Positions 11,884 to 25,190 of a stretch of DNA of 64,000 bases are shown here, one piece after another. The stretch's first letter is position 1. Every line of letters starts with the position of its first letter. Under the pieces are notes generated by a model, which searched no databases, was not told the DNA's origin, and saw nothing but the letters and a program-made list of their open reading frames with translations. The translations under genes were made by a program, and so were the position numbers. This DNA comes from Onchocerca volvulus. Taxonomy: Eukaryota > Nematoda > Chromadorea > Rhabditida > Onchocercidae. The stretch lies in the NCBI GenBank assembly GCA_000499405.2, contig HG738137.1:26217832-26281831 (forward strand), in the 5' to 3' direction.

Positions 11884-14800
11884 TAGAAACCTAGAACTTG
11901 ACAATTGCTTATTCTGTAATTTTTGGGAAAAATGATTACAGTAAATTTTTCCGAATAAATTTGAGGAATTTCGCCAGCTAAACTAACTTCTGTATTTTTT
12001 CCAGCTGTGTTAAATATTGCAGCAGTTATAACGAAAGAACTAGAAAAGGAAACATTATAACTTCCATATTATCATTATCTTAAATAGTTTTACAATATGT
12101 CAGTGAAAAGTTGAATAACTTGACATGCTCGTAAATAAATTGATAGTGGATAATTGGATTAGTTCGATAGTATGAAGAGAGTAGTAATAAAGTTTCGAAA
12201 CGAGTGATAATATTCAAAGGATTGAACAGTGAAGGAAAAGTTTGTCAGCTTATCGATCGTGAAACTTCTGAAGAGAGAATATAAAATTGATATGATGAAA
12301 TAATCGAAAATGTAAAGAACTCATCAGTCTCAGGTTAGATTAGACAAACTAAATGATTTTTGATCGAAAAATCAGAATATAGACCATATGATGGCAAAGT
12401 TAAAATAATTTTAATTTTGATGCACACATTCGTTTGAATCGAAATGATTTAGTTGTGAAGATAAAAGTAACGCCATTGGCTCTAAAATATAAGCCAGCAA
12501 TTTGATCCACAATCTCAACAAATATTACCAGAATTATGATTAGTATATTATAATATATTATAATTAGTAGAGGATTATTTATTTCAAGTAATATATTTCG
12601 AAAGAAACATCCAATGTTTTTAAGTTTTCTCGATTTATCATTGAATAGATTTTTTTTTTTTTTTTTACCGAACTTCATATTATGAATAGTATCCCTTATA
12701 TCTTCTGGTGGAATGGACATTGCCCAAATTTTAGAAGAACAAAGATCAGTTATTATTTATTAATAAAATGATAATGAAGCAATGGAAAAAGTGAAACTTT
12801 TTTTTTTAAATATGAAATGTATAACTCTTTATCATATGCATAATCCATCTGCAAATTATTAGTATAATATTTAATGTACAAATGACATTGAAAAATTGAG
12901 CGCTGACAGCGAATTTAAAATGATTGAAAAATGACTGATTCTTTATTAATCTCTATTAATTGTACTTGCTCAATTACTTTATGCCAAATTACAGATAGAT
13001 ATGAAATCCTTCTGTATGGATAATTTCAGATTACATAAAAGATTTGGAGATTTCACATTACGAAATTCATTCATTAGGTAATCAGTTACATTTGAAATAC
13101 CCAAATTTGTGATACGATCAATTAAAAAAGGATAACATAACGCAGTTGAATGGATCTGAAATGGATTACAACGAATTGAACACAGCGAGGATGGAATCGT
13201 TGTTTGAGACGATTGCTCACTGATTCATTATGATCAATGAAAAAAATGCAAATTCAAATTTACATGAAAATTTCAATTGAAATTCAAAGTTTACATGAAA
13301 ATTTCAAATGAAATAATGGAAGTAACAGATTGAAAAGAGAAAAAGTTGACACTGATTTTTGAATGATACGATGAAAAAAATCAAATGCCATGTGAATAAG
13401 TTTTGGAAATTACTGGTGACAAAGCTGACAATAGAATGGACTGATTGTGGATAAAATGTGGAAATATGCAAAAGTATGGTTAAGGATTAATTTTAATAAT
13501 ACATAATCGACTGTTGCGCAGAAATTTTGTCAAAAAAGAAACTGAAAAGTTGCCGAAACATATATAAGGCATATTTATATATATGTTTCGATAGTCTCTA
13601 CCGTACTACAACATAACCTCTTGGCCATTATCAAAATTATAAGTGAAAAAAATCCCGCATGAAACTTGGACCCAAGTTAAAATACCAGCATTCCAATTCA
13701 AAACGCCTGACAAAAGCCATCAAATGGCACATTTATCTGTAAAAATGATCATGAATAATGATAAATAATAATATCATCCATGTTTCCTTATGTTTGCTTG
13801 TTTGCAGTCAATTCACTATGGAAAGTAATAATTCAAATCAAGGAAAGAAGAGGTAATTCTGATGGTTCTAGTATTATAAATGAAAAGTGATTTTGAAATA
13901 GTTTTTAAAAACGAAAAGAAAATGGGGACAAAAAAAATAAAACTTCGTATGTGCACCAAATTTCCAGATTTCCTAATTCTGTAAAGTCTATGGAATTATT
14001 TTCAGGCAAATATAAAACGATTGCTATTTCTTTTTCTTGGCATAAATATTTACGAAATATAATGTCGAATTCCGGAATTCCTTTTTTCTAACTTCATATT
14101 AGAAAACTTTTTTCTATTCAAAAACTTTCAATTGATGAAATTGAAACTTTTCTTAATCAAAATTGCCATTACTTTATATTTATAATTCGAAATCTGAAAG
14201 ATTCCATTGCTTGATTTTAATTTCTTTTCATTTTCAGTGCCTTTATTCAAATTTTATTGATTGCATCGAAAAGATGAATAAACCAATGCTTGTACAAGTT
14301 GTTAGTAAAAGAAAAAACAAAAATAAAATTTTCGAGTATACCCTATGCATTTTCATGTCTTTTTTTATCATTTACATGTTATAATGTAATATTATAAGTC
14401 GTAATTTGTTTTAATACTACGTTTGAAATGAAATTTTTCAGTTTAAAACTGCTCATTCCCATTTGATAAAAAAAATTAAGTTTTCCATTTCTATTAATAG
14501 TAATCTCGAAAATGAACAATAAAAATAAAGATTGCATTTTATAATATTTTATGTTTAAACTATTTCAATTTTTCTATTCTGCCAAAATATTCCAATCTAA
14601 TTAGATCAATCTATGTGTGACACTGATTTCTACCTTCTAGTCGCAAATGTATACGTAGTTCTGCGCATTTTCTTCTCTTCTAATAATAGTTTTAATTTTT
14701 AATTATTCACTTGTAATCATAGGTTTGCTTATTTTCTTGCGATTACGGTCTAATTACTCACTTATAATCATAAGTTTACCTATTCTCTTGTGATTATAAT

Positions 14801-17020
14801 CTTAATTATTCCTTTTGTGGTCATCAGGATATGGGAATTTCACTTTAACAGGATAAATTTAATTATAATTTACTATATAGAATTGAAATTTCATATCTTA
14901 AATATCGCGTCATTTTTTTGAAATAAAAAAAATTTTTTTTTTATTATTTTATCAAAAGCATGCCTCATTTTGGCCATTAAATTATCAAAGATTTTTTCCA
15001 AAATTTTTCCGAAAAAAGTACTTATTCAATTCCTATAGAAGAATGTAAATAAAATTTTTAGTTTAATAAAAAATCTGAAGTGTTTGAAGCTCAACTGGAA
15101 AACACAAAGAAATATGACAGTTGTGAAAAAAAAAAAAAAAAAAAAAATCGATGGCAATAATATAAACTATTAAGAACAATTCAAACATTAATATCATTTT
15201 TTTTTTTTTTTTTTTTGTTGCTAAGATTTTCAATCTAACTTAGAACAAAAGCTCAAAAATGTACATTTAGGATGTTTGTTGCTCATTTTCCTCATTTTTT
15301 AAACCGTGTAATTTTAATCATATGAGATGCAAATCGTAGCCAAGACAGTTATGTTAAAAATCTGTTGAACTGGGCCTCAGCACTGTGGAATTTGGCACTC
15401 TTACATATGTCTGATTGATAAATGATAATATCGAAAATTTGCGCAACTATTCAAATGCCGCCAATTTTGTCAATTAGCATTCTTTGATAATAAAGTAATT
15501 CAAAAATATTAGTTTAACAAATATGCAAATTGGAAAATCGAAAAATTAAGATTTTATGTCGATGTCAAAGTGCAATTTTATTGTTCAATTTCTCATCCTC
15601 TATATTTTTTAGTCTTAAAGGAAACTTTAAATTTAATTATTTTGAGATTCACAATGTTTCAAACGATCATATCATTCATACTACCGTTGAAACATAACAT
15701 GTGAACGAACAAAAAAAAAAAAAGTGGACTAGTTTTAATTTTAAATAATCAGCATTATAATTAACTCTAATTGCGCATTTTCCTTTTTTTTTTTTTTTTT
15801 TTTTTTCACAGAAATAGCAAGTAATTTTTGTTTAAAATTAATACTTCAAATATTATCCGTTTCATTTATTAATTTCAATTATTGCAACTTAGTATTTCTG
15901 ATATGCTTCGGTAGATTTTATCATTTTTGTTCTTTTAACAGATCAATAATCATCGATATGAATTCATAATTTAAAATATATCGCTCACACTTTCAATTCA
16001 GTTTGCCTTACAAATTAAAATATCTTTTCGTCAGTTTTTTTTTTTTATTTTTTTACAAGTACAGAGTGATTGTAAGGCATCACTTAAATTATTTTATCAG
16101 TTGAATCTTCGCAGTGATAAAATTAAGTCCATTTTTTTACTTCATAAATAAACTATGGATCATTTTAGGGAAATAAACTGACTTCAAATCAATCTTACCT
16201 TTATACTTCAATTATCTCCTTTCGTACTTTGATATTAATTCACTGTTCTTTTCATAAGTCTCGATGTTTTATTGGTTATCATTAATGAGTGAAATTTAAA
16301 TTCTAAAATTGGAATAAAAAAAGAAGGGAAGTTTTATTGAAAAAAATAATTCCATAAAGATTGAAAATCTCATTTTTAATTTTTAAGTGATAAATATTCA
16401 TTCTTTTCATTTGCAAAAAAAAAAAAAAAAAGAGGAAAATCGATAAATAAAAAAGCAAAGTATTGAACTTTAATTCTAAGCCATCAAGCCTTAATGAGCA
16501 GCAATTTTGAAATATTTGCAATTGCAGTATTATAAAAATTTTTTTTCCTTTATAATCGTTGAAGCAAAGTGTAATTACGGTATTTTTAGTTTTCATCCCT
16601 AAGCTTAATTAGTTTTTTTCCTAATTATTGTTCCAAACTAGTAGTGATAAAGCCAGCTTAATTAGAAGCATGCCTTGGCTCTTGCCAGTAGTATCAGGAA
16701 GTATAAGATACTTTGGAAAAGATTTATATATATATATATATGTGGTGACCTATAACCTCATGTATCTTCTGTGGCCTATGTGGGACATAAAAAGGTCTGT
16801 AAAGATAGCTTAATTGTTGCTCAAAAGATGGAATTCTGGCCAGGAATACGGTATACTAGAAAATGAACCATGGCAGTGTTTGTTGCTTACAGTTACAACC
16901 TGTACTTTATTTTCAGATTCTTTTTGTTAAAACTTTTTGAGATTTTGCAAAATATGCAACGCTTAGAGTTCTGGACTTAGAACTGACTTATTCTCAGCCT
17001 TCAAACTGGCCTGAAATCCA

Positions 17021-17070
17021 AGCCTAGAAGAGTTAAATTCCAGCCTAGAGGATTGAAGTTTTAGCCTAGA
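17021..17070 (+). repeat. 21-bp periodic repeat (agcctaga x3)
   Basis: The octamer agcctaga recurs at 17021, 17042 and 17063, exactly 21 bp apart, with partly similar DNA between copies. It looks like a short decayed tandem array. Confidence 0.7.
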
Positions 17071-20000
17071 GATATATCTAATTTCTTCTACCATAAATTT
17101 AAGCTTTTTAATGAGCATGAAAGAAGTCGAGATCATTTCATAAAACTTCCACTTTCAGACCTATTGAAAATATCATTTTTTGCGGAAGAATGATCCCGAG
17201 ATGTCTTTTTTATTTTTCCCCTTACTTATTTCCTTATTTGTAAACAAATGAATTCATTGATTTCTCAGATTCATAAGTTTCCAGCAATAATTTTTGATAT
17301 GATTTTGCGAAACATTTCTTTATTGAATGAGAATTAAAAATATTCTCCTCCTAAAAACAACTTATAAATTCAAGCATTTTTTTAAAATTGCCTAAATTAA
17401 CACATTTTTTGACTTTTTTTTTTTTTTGATTAAGGATTTATCATTTTATTCCAAATTTTATTTTAATTGCTTCTATGTGAATCATTTGCTTGTATTTTTA
17501 CATTATTTGTTTTATGCTTATCTTATTAAGTAATTATTTTACTTGTCATTTTTGTCCAACCTTTACCTTTCTCAAAAGAAAAATGATGCAATTGGTAATG
17601 AGTAATTAACAAATTTCGCAACAAAATATTCCATTATATGTTCTTCAAAAAAAAAAAAAAAAAAAAATGAATTTTCATTTTTTTATTTCATTTAATGCTA
17701 TTTGCATACGACTAAATATTATTTATTTCTTCAAAAAATATATTTGTTTTTTAATTCAGCCAAGTTTTTCTTCCAAAAACATATCTCTTTTTCTAACTCT
17801 AATTTAGAAAAATTTTACAGAAAAAAATTTTTACGATACCAACCAACGGAAACAACCTTCGTCACATTTGTAGGCAACTATTTTACAATTGGATTTGTAA
17901 CTTAGAGCAAAGCCTAATTTAATTTGCCAAGAAATGCTGAAGTTGTGAGGCTGGATTACTTCTCGTATTCTTTTTTTGTTCTTCTTTTAACAATTCGTGT
18001 TTCGGTATAAATATTCATAAGCTTGTTTTCTTTTCTTTTTTTTTTCTTTTTTGAGGATTTTCATAAGTTTATTTTTTCCAAAGATTTAGAATACTTCGGA
18101 ATATTCCGATCAATAATTAGTTTGAATATTTTTATGATAGCAAAAGTTTATTATAATTCCTATTTCGTTTCAAAAATCAACAAATCGCCATTTGTAATGA
18201 TTAATCTTTCTTTTCATGAAAAAAATTCCATTTTAAGATTACTTTTTGAATTTTTAATTTTGTCTAACTAATAAGCTCTAATTTTTATTAGTCTCTATAA
18301 ATAGTAGAGAAGAAACAGTTAAATTCTCGAAGATAAATGATATTCATTTTATTCATCCAATCTGAATTAATTGAAAAATCCAGTATTGTACTTTTAATCA
18401 AATACTAGCTTTTCTACATGCGATATTTCTTCATTTCACTGCAATAAATCGATAAAAGGAACTTTTCAATATTTTATCATATCATCAAATGATAACCAAT
18501 CTCTGAAAAAATCTTCTGAAGAAAATTGCCAACTAAAATATCATGTAAAATTGGCTTAGCATTTTCTCAATCTATATTAATTCTCCTTAAAAATTTAATG
18601 ATATAATATTGTTTGAAATCATTTACCGTGACGGCTTTTTTTTTCCCTAAATTGATTAGTTAATTAATTGAACGAATGAAGGAATAATTAACTGAACAAA
18701 ATTTTTTCGGGTAATATTTAAAAAATAAGTAACCACAAATAAGATTTTGAAAACCGAGGAAGAGTATATTGTTTGGTCATTTAATAAATTCATCAAAATT
18801 TTTGTATAATTTAGACGAGAATTCAGTTTCGTTGGAGTGATAATTAAAAAGTGGCCCACAAAAAATCAAAATGAAAATGAAAGTTATCTAATGAACTAAC
18901 ATACAAAAATAAAATAATGAAATGAGGCAAATTAGGTACGGTGATTATTTCAAGAGTAAAAATATTTTTTCTTCCTTTTTTTCAAAATGGAAATTTTTTG
19001 TCAAAGAAAATTTTTTATCAAAATACTCATATTTTTGGACAGTTCTTTCATTTTTTCGCTAATGAATGACATTACCGAGAATTTCCACTTTAAATGATAA
19101 AAATAATTTTTTGGAAAGAAATTTTTGCAAAACCGAAATATTTCGCAGAAAAGTTTTACTCATTTTTCATTTTCATTTTTTATAGCGCCATAAAAGTATA
19201 ATTTCTAATTTTTAATGAGCAAAATGTAAAGATGGAAAAATATAAGGTCGGAATAGAAATAACTCAAAAAAAATTTTTTTTTTCTAGAAAAAATAATTGT
19301 TTTCTATACGTTAGTGTAGAATAATTTCAAATTAAATTTGAATATTTAATTTAACTTGAATTAGTTCAATCCACATATACGAATATGTAAATAATTAGAA
19401 AAACGATCCGATTATTTTCAATCACTTCCCATCTTTTGATTCTTTTGGACTGAATTAATTCAAGAGACTAAAAGGAAATGTGAAATCAATATTGGAAAAG
19501 AAAAGAAAAAAAAAAAAAAAAAACAAACTGGTACATCTTTGGAATAAATTAATTTTGCTCCATTCGAAGCGATTCAACTTAAGTTTTATTTATTTTAATT
19601 TAATTCAGTTTTGCGTCGTTCATTTCCGCCCGTTTCAGTTCAATTTATTCAAGACTAATTTCGTCTAATCCAAGTTAATTTAATCCAAAGTATTTCAATT
19701 TTTTATTTAAATTATACATTATGAATTAGTGAATTACTTCATTTCCAATTTTTATTATAATTTCATTTATTCACAAACGCATATTTTGATTAAGTTACTA
19801 ATTTATTCTAAATTTATCCATTTATAATTTCACTTATTCACAAGCATATTTTGATTGCTTATATAATAGAATTAAATACTGAATATTTAATTTTATACTG
19901 TAAGAAATATTAAGATATTTATTAAAACTTTGATTTTTCTTCTGCAAAAAAAAAGCAAAAAAACAAAACAGACAATGGAATTCTGGAAAAGATTGAAGGC

Positions 20001-22082
20001 ATAAAGTGGAAAAAATGAGAAGTTAATTTCTTTTAATAAAATAAAATTAGTAAAAAAAGAAATGAAAAGATGACGTCAATGACGGAAAGATGACGTTGAA
20101 ATTTGTGTCAAAATTCTTTTTGACATCAAACTTTTTGTATGCACATAATTTCATTTACTGCAAATAGCAAATATGCGTTGAGTAAGAATTTTCAATCGAG
20201 AATTCCCGATGATTCATCAAGTGATGACAATTTTCGTCATTTGTTGTAAAAGTTCAGAAATTTTCTGCAATACAAAAATAATGCAAAATTTGTTTTATTT
20301 TTTTCTCAGAAATACATCTCTCAACTTAATTTACTTTCACATACATTTATAAGGCTTTACCGAATTTGAACAAATTATTTGGCCAACAATTTTGCAACAC
20401 TGGCCAAAAGAATCAAATGAAAAGGATTTGAATGTACAGGCTTAGAAACGACAGACAAAAATTAATTATTAAAAAGAATAAAAACTAATCAAATCGATTA
20501 TGAAGCATAATGTTTTAAAATTTCAAATTATTTGACGAAAAACTTTTGATTGCCGGGAATTTTATCAAACCAAAAAAAAAGCAGAGAAATGTATGCTATA
20601 TAATGCTATTGTTCAAGGCATTTCAATTCCTCGTCAGAAATTCAAGTGAAAGATCATTTGTAAGCAGAAAAGAGGTCAAATAGGTCAAAAATTGCTTAGC
20701 TGTTATAAATTGTATGGAAGTTATTCATAATTTTGAAAAAAAAAAAAAAAAAACGTGTAAATCCATTTAAAATTTATACGAAGATGAAAAATACTTGATT
20801 ACCTAGACAATAATTTTTATTTAGTTATCGATAAATAAGTTGAAATCTTGCGACGTTCATGATATGGTTCCAGGTAAAATTAGGAAAATCAAAAGCAATT
20901 CGCTGCTAATTATTATTAATTATGTCAATTTTATTTCCATCTAATGCTTTTTAATTCAAAACTTCATATAATATTTATAGCGATTGTTGCTTAGAAACAG
21001 AGTGTTAGCAGAATAAAATTAATTAAATAATTTATTAGAATCATTTGAAAAAATCGTTTCACATATATATTTGTTCCCATTAGCAACATTGATCACTATC
21101 CTTATTATTGCTTTTTTTTTTCTCCTTTTTTTTTTTTTTTTTTCCAATTTTAACATCATTTTATAAATAATAAAATAAGATTTCCTTGTCTCATTTCATT
21201 TATCTTTTTTTTTTTTTTTTTTTTTTGCCAAATTTATTCATAAATTTTAAATTATTTCTTTCGTTGTTTCAATGAAACCGATTAAAGTGATTTCAGTAAA
21301 GCATTCTTCTTTCATTTGCACTAGTTCAATTTACATCCTTAATATTTCACTCATGATTTTGTTCCAATTTTTGTCTTTGCCATCTATCTAAAATAATTTC
21401 CATTTCTGATTTTCTGTTAATATTTAATGAGAAAAAGTATTGTATCAAAAGAATAAGTTTTATTTTGGACATTTTTTCAACTTTTGCAAAAATTTGTTCG
21501 AATTATTGGTAATAAGATTTGCTGATTTTCAGATGATTTAACTTTCGTTAGCAAGCGTTTTTTTTTTTTCAGATTTTATTAATAGGCAAAAATTAGTTGT
21601 TGTTCTTTTTTTCTTTTTGCAATAAATTTAATCTATGAAATTTTCATTTTATGATTAAGTTTACATATAATTTTCAGATAACATACTACATGTCATATAC
21701 ATCTTATATGGAGAAGTAACAAAATATTACTGATTGATAGGATCGAAATATGAGAAAAATTCTCGAAACAATTTTTATAACCTTTACAAAAATGTCTGAA
21801 TACTCTTAAGAAAATATTTTTCCTAATTTAATTTCTTTTCGAAAATATCTTTTCCTTCGGAATGTCTCATTTTGAGAACTATTCCTTAAAATTTCAAGTA
21901 CGCACAAAATAAATTACTGCATTTTGACTGGCACAAAAATATCTGATTCGAAAAATCAGCAAATAAGTGAATCAACCTGATAAAAAAAAAAATGGACTGA
22001 GGATTCTAAAATTGTAGCCTTCTTTCAAAAAATCGATGCCACTCATCGGAGTAATATCAAAATTGCAACTGGTACGTAATAT

Positions 22083-22106
22083 ATACGTATTACGTGTAAT
22101 ACGTAT
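22083..22106. repeat. ACGT-rich palindrome
   Basis: ATACGTATTAC (22083-22093) and GTAATACGTAT (22096-22106) are perfect reverse complements separated by 2 nt. Related ACGT-containing words lie at 22073-22080, 22114-22119 and 22242-22262. Confidence 0.8.
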
Positions 22107-23764
22107 CATAAAATACGTGTTATAACACCACAACTATCATATCTGAAAATCTGCTCAAGATGTAATGGAAACATACTAAGTGATACAGAATGATGCTGAG
22201 TTTAAATTTTGCGTGACAAATTTAGTAGGCAAAAAAAAAAAAAACACGTATAACGTGTATACTTACCGTAATACAAATAAATTTTTACCATCTTTCGCTT
22301 ATCAGAATTGCATTTAATTTCATATTTATGTTCTCAGTTCAGAGCATTTATAGAGCGCTTTTTGACCTTGAATGGGCGCTGTTGTTGATTGTACTGATAA
22401 TTGATAGATTAAGAAATTCGTTTTTTATAAAATCATTTACAGTCACAATTCATCCCATTCCATATCTGTTCATAATTTGAAATGTTTAAAACTGAATGAT
22501 ATTCATAATAAGTCTCAACTTAAAGTTTCAAAGAGTTCAAAATTCATGAATTTTTCCAAAGTTCGGAAGAAATTATGCAGTAATTAAATATTAATCATAT
22601 TCTTGAAAACTAACAATTTAATTTTAAGATTAAATGTTACAATCATACTTTAATTGCGTATACAAAAAAATTAAATATTGTTAAGTATTTAATTTTATCA
22701 GATATGCTATCAAAAATATCAATGATAAATCTGATGATACTCTGATGACACATTAGTCTGATGATATCAGTACAAATACTAGAATCATCATTCTCAACTC
22801 TACTAAATGTATCTGAAATGTCATTGAGTTTAGCAGATGGCTTTTGTAAAAGGCGAATTGTGAGTAAAATATATTCAAATTACAAATAATACGTTATTCC
22901 AACAATTTTCATCATTCATATATGACTTATCATGCACTTTGAGAATTGTTTTATTGTATTATTACTTGAAGAATTGTTGTTTTTATGATCAATTTTGGCT
23001 AGGGCATTGATGAATTTTTCAAATATTTTTGAAGCGATTTTCAAAATATATTCAACAAATGCGAGGTTTCCGAAAGCTAATTCTCCTCTTCTATTCAGAA
23101 GCATTGCTCAAATCAAACATCAAAAAATAAGAGACAAAACACAAAGTATATTTTCTAATGTATCTGCATGCAGATGTGATACGAATTCGTAAATTTGTTT
23201 TCGCATAAATGAGTGCGAAAATGTGCATGCGAATTTCGCGACCAATTTATTTCTCTTTTCTTTTTATTTTGAGCTTTTCATCCGAACATTATCACTTTTT
23301 TTATTTCGTAACTTTTTCGTCAAGCTTCGTTTATCAGAGTATAGCAATTTTATTTCTTCCATTTATGGAATATTTATTTCGAATATTCTCATGTAAAAAT
23401 TTTATATATTAAACAAAAGATATGAATCATCTTATTACGAGAATTCATTCCAAAAATTTGGCAAGATTAGATGCACAATATATAATGAAAGGACGAACTA
23501 AAATTTAAGAATTTATTCCACTTATTATTTATGATAAAAATTATGACTCATTTCAAACTTATTTCTTGAAAGATAAAATAATTCATTTTGTTAATGACGT
23601 AAGTAAAAGTGAAGAAATATATCGAAACGAAATTGAAATCATTTTGAAATTGAACTAATATCAGTCATATATATGTTCTTAAATTTGATGTTCTGTGTCA
23701 TTGCCCATATCGTAAAGAATATTTCTGTTTGCATTTTCCTGTGCTCCAAATAATACTGTAATTT

Positions 23765-23767
23765 CAG
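23765..23767 (+). promoter_or_regulatory. flp-19: Candidate spliced-leader acceptor of flp-19
   Basis: A TTTCAG ends at 23767, 35 nt before the start codon at 23803. Position and sequence suit nematode trans-splicing. Joining to a further upstream leader exon is also possible. Confidence 0.45.
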
Positions 23768-23802
23768 GTCTCAAAGTTACAAATTTCACAAAAAATCACA
23801 GA

Positions 23803-25014
23803 ATGTTTACAGAATTATTATTTTATTGCATTCTTCCAGTTCTAGCATTAGCACAAAGTAAGGCTATTTTTTATCTAACTATATTACTCATAAAAATAAG
23901 GTAAGTTTATTCCGGTGACAGGATTGATTGATCAGTAAAAATCAATCTTTAATCGTGAAATAAATCTAATTTGCTGACATAAAGATGCTCAATTTCTTCT
24001 TTTGAATATGTCTCGTTTTTAAATAAGCTGATTTCACCACAGATCAATTTTTGAAGTGATATTTTACTTCAAAGTTCAATTTCTTGTTTCAGATACACTA
24101 ACAGATGAAGCAAATGAATATAGGCAAGGCTCATGGCCTTATATGGATAATACGGAACAATGGCCAAATGATTTATCTAATTTGGTTCGTTTCTAACTTC
24201 TTTTTTTTTTTTTTTTTGCTCTGAAAGGCTAATTTTAAAAGTAAGTTTAATATAAATCGCATGAAAAAAAGTAAGTCTGATATAAATTTCATAAATATTA
24301 GCGCAATAAAGTTTGATCATTGTTAACATTTTCAATCTATCCAATTTGAGTAATATGATCTCTTGGAACAATGAAATGCAACAACCACTGAGCAATAACA
24401 AAGCAGAATAGTTAGAAATATATCGCCAAAGTTTGAAGTAAATCAATAAGAAATATCAATTACTACACTTAACAGTTAATTACTAGATATTAACTATAAT
24501 CACAATCGTTTGACTAAGTAATTGTGATAACTGATAATAGCAATTATGATATGATGCATTCTTGTTTGCACAATAATGATAATTCGAATATTGATGATAG
24601 TAATAATAATGAGAAAATAACTTAAATAAGTCGATCAGAGATAAGTCATTGACAAGTGATAATGCTTGGTAAGTAATTAGCAGAGAATCGAACAATTCGA
24701 ATATAATGATAAGCGCATTTGTCTTATCAGTCAAAGTAATTATTTAGATCACAGAAGAGATCGAAATCATCAAGCTTATCAGCTAAGATAAGCCGATCAA
24801 GATTCGGCAGATGAAAATAGTATTGTCATTTTTCCATTAAAAAAAAAAACGATTTCTGCAAAAAGAAAAAAGGAATTTTACATCACTTCAGAAAAAAAAA
24901 AGAAAAAATCTTGTAAAATTATAGCTGTACCACGATGCACCTCTGAAACGTTGGGCAAGCCAGTTGAGATTTGGCAAACGAGTAAACTGGGCCAGTAAAG
25001 TACGTTTTGGATGA
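23803..25014 (+). CDS. flp-19: FMRFamide-like neuropeptide precursor, FLP-19 type
   Basis: Three exons, 23803-23857, 24093-24184 and 24925-25014, chain in phase to a 78-residue precursor ending in TGA. Exon 1 encodes a signal peptide (MFTELLFYCILPVLALAQ). Exon 2 is an acidic spacer. Exon 3 holds the products: after KR comes WASQLRFG, then KR, then VNWASKVRFG and the stop. The glycine at each end is the amide donor, so the mature peptides should be WASQLRF-amide and VNWASKVRF-amide. This two-peptide layout and the WA-x-x-(V/L)RFG pattern match C. elegans FLP-19 (WANQVRFG and ASWASSVRFG), which is known knowledge, not a search result. The peptides would be secreted by neurons and act on G-protein-coupled receptors. 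Weak point: the exon 2 donor is GTTCGT rather than GTAAGT, but the same donor form occurs in abl-1. A longer N-terminal exon is not excluded. Confidence 0.88.
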
Positions 25015-25136
25015 TAATAACACACGACATTGTGACAATGACGCTTCAGCAATGAATTTTGAAAGTTACTGATCTCTCTTGCTGCTTCCGAAATTTGCTA
25101 AATGAAAAAACGTTTTCCTCTTCGCTGTGAATATTC

Positions 25137-25137
<1 letters not shown>

Positions 25138-25188
<51 letters not shown>
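25138..25188 (+). repeat. 51-nt A run downstream of flp-19
   Basis: A continuous A run begins about 120 nt after the flp-19 stop. It is long enough to be polymorphic. I see no evidence that it marks a retrocopy. Confidence 0.95.

Positions 25189-25190
<2 letters not shown>

Larger units (their letters stand above)
10171..23764. other. 13.6-kb gene-poor AT-rich region
   Basis: No exon chain with consistent splice phase could be built on either strand. The stretch holds many homopolymer A/T runs, a GC-richer island (10860-11310), a 64-nt A run (11817-11880), a 13-bp inverted repeat (13554-13590), a 21-bp periodic repeat (17021-17070), a TGACGTCA palindrome (20071-20078) and an ACGT-rich palindrome (22083-22106). 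The open frames present read as low-complexity translations of AT-rich DNA. Distal control DNA of flp-19 could lie in the right-hand part. Confidence 0.5.

Noticed and set aside
12400..12720. Minus-strand frame starting MSIPPEDIRDTIHNMKFG
   Set aside because: After the first 18 residues it runs into an A/T homopolymer and AT-biased translation, and no downstream exon in phase was found.
13120..13232. Plus-strand 36-codon frame with LNGSEMDYNELNTARMESL
   Set aside because: Bounded by stops with no splice signals or partner exon; too short to support alone.
22916..23192. Overlapping open frames on both strands just upstream of flp-19
   Set aside because: Neither has splice context or recognisable motifs, and the two strands mirror each other.
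24185..24196. Reading flp-19 exon 2 straight on to a stop, giving a two-exon 52-residue secreted peptide
   Set aside because: It would carry no amidation or dibasic site, whereas exon 3 at 24925 supplies two RFG peptides in the right phase.
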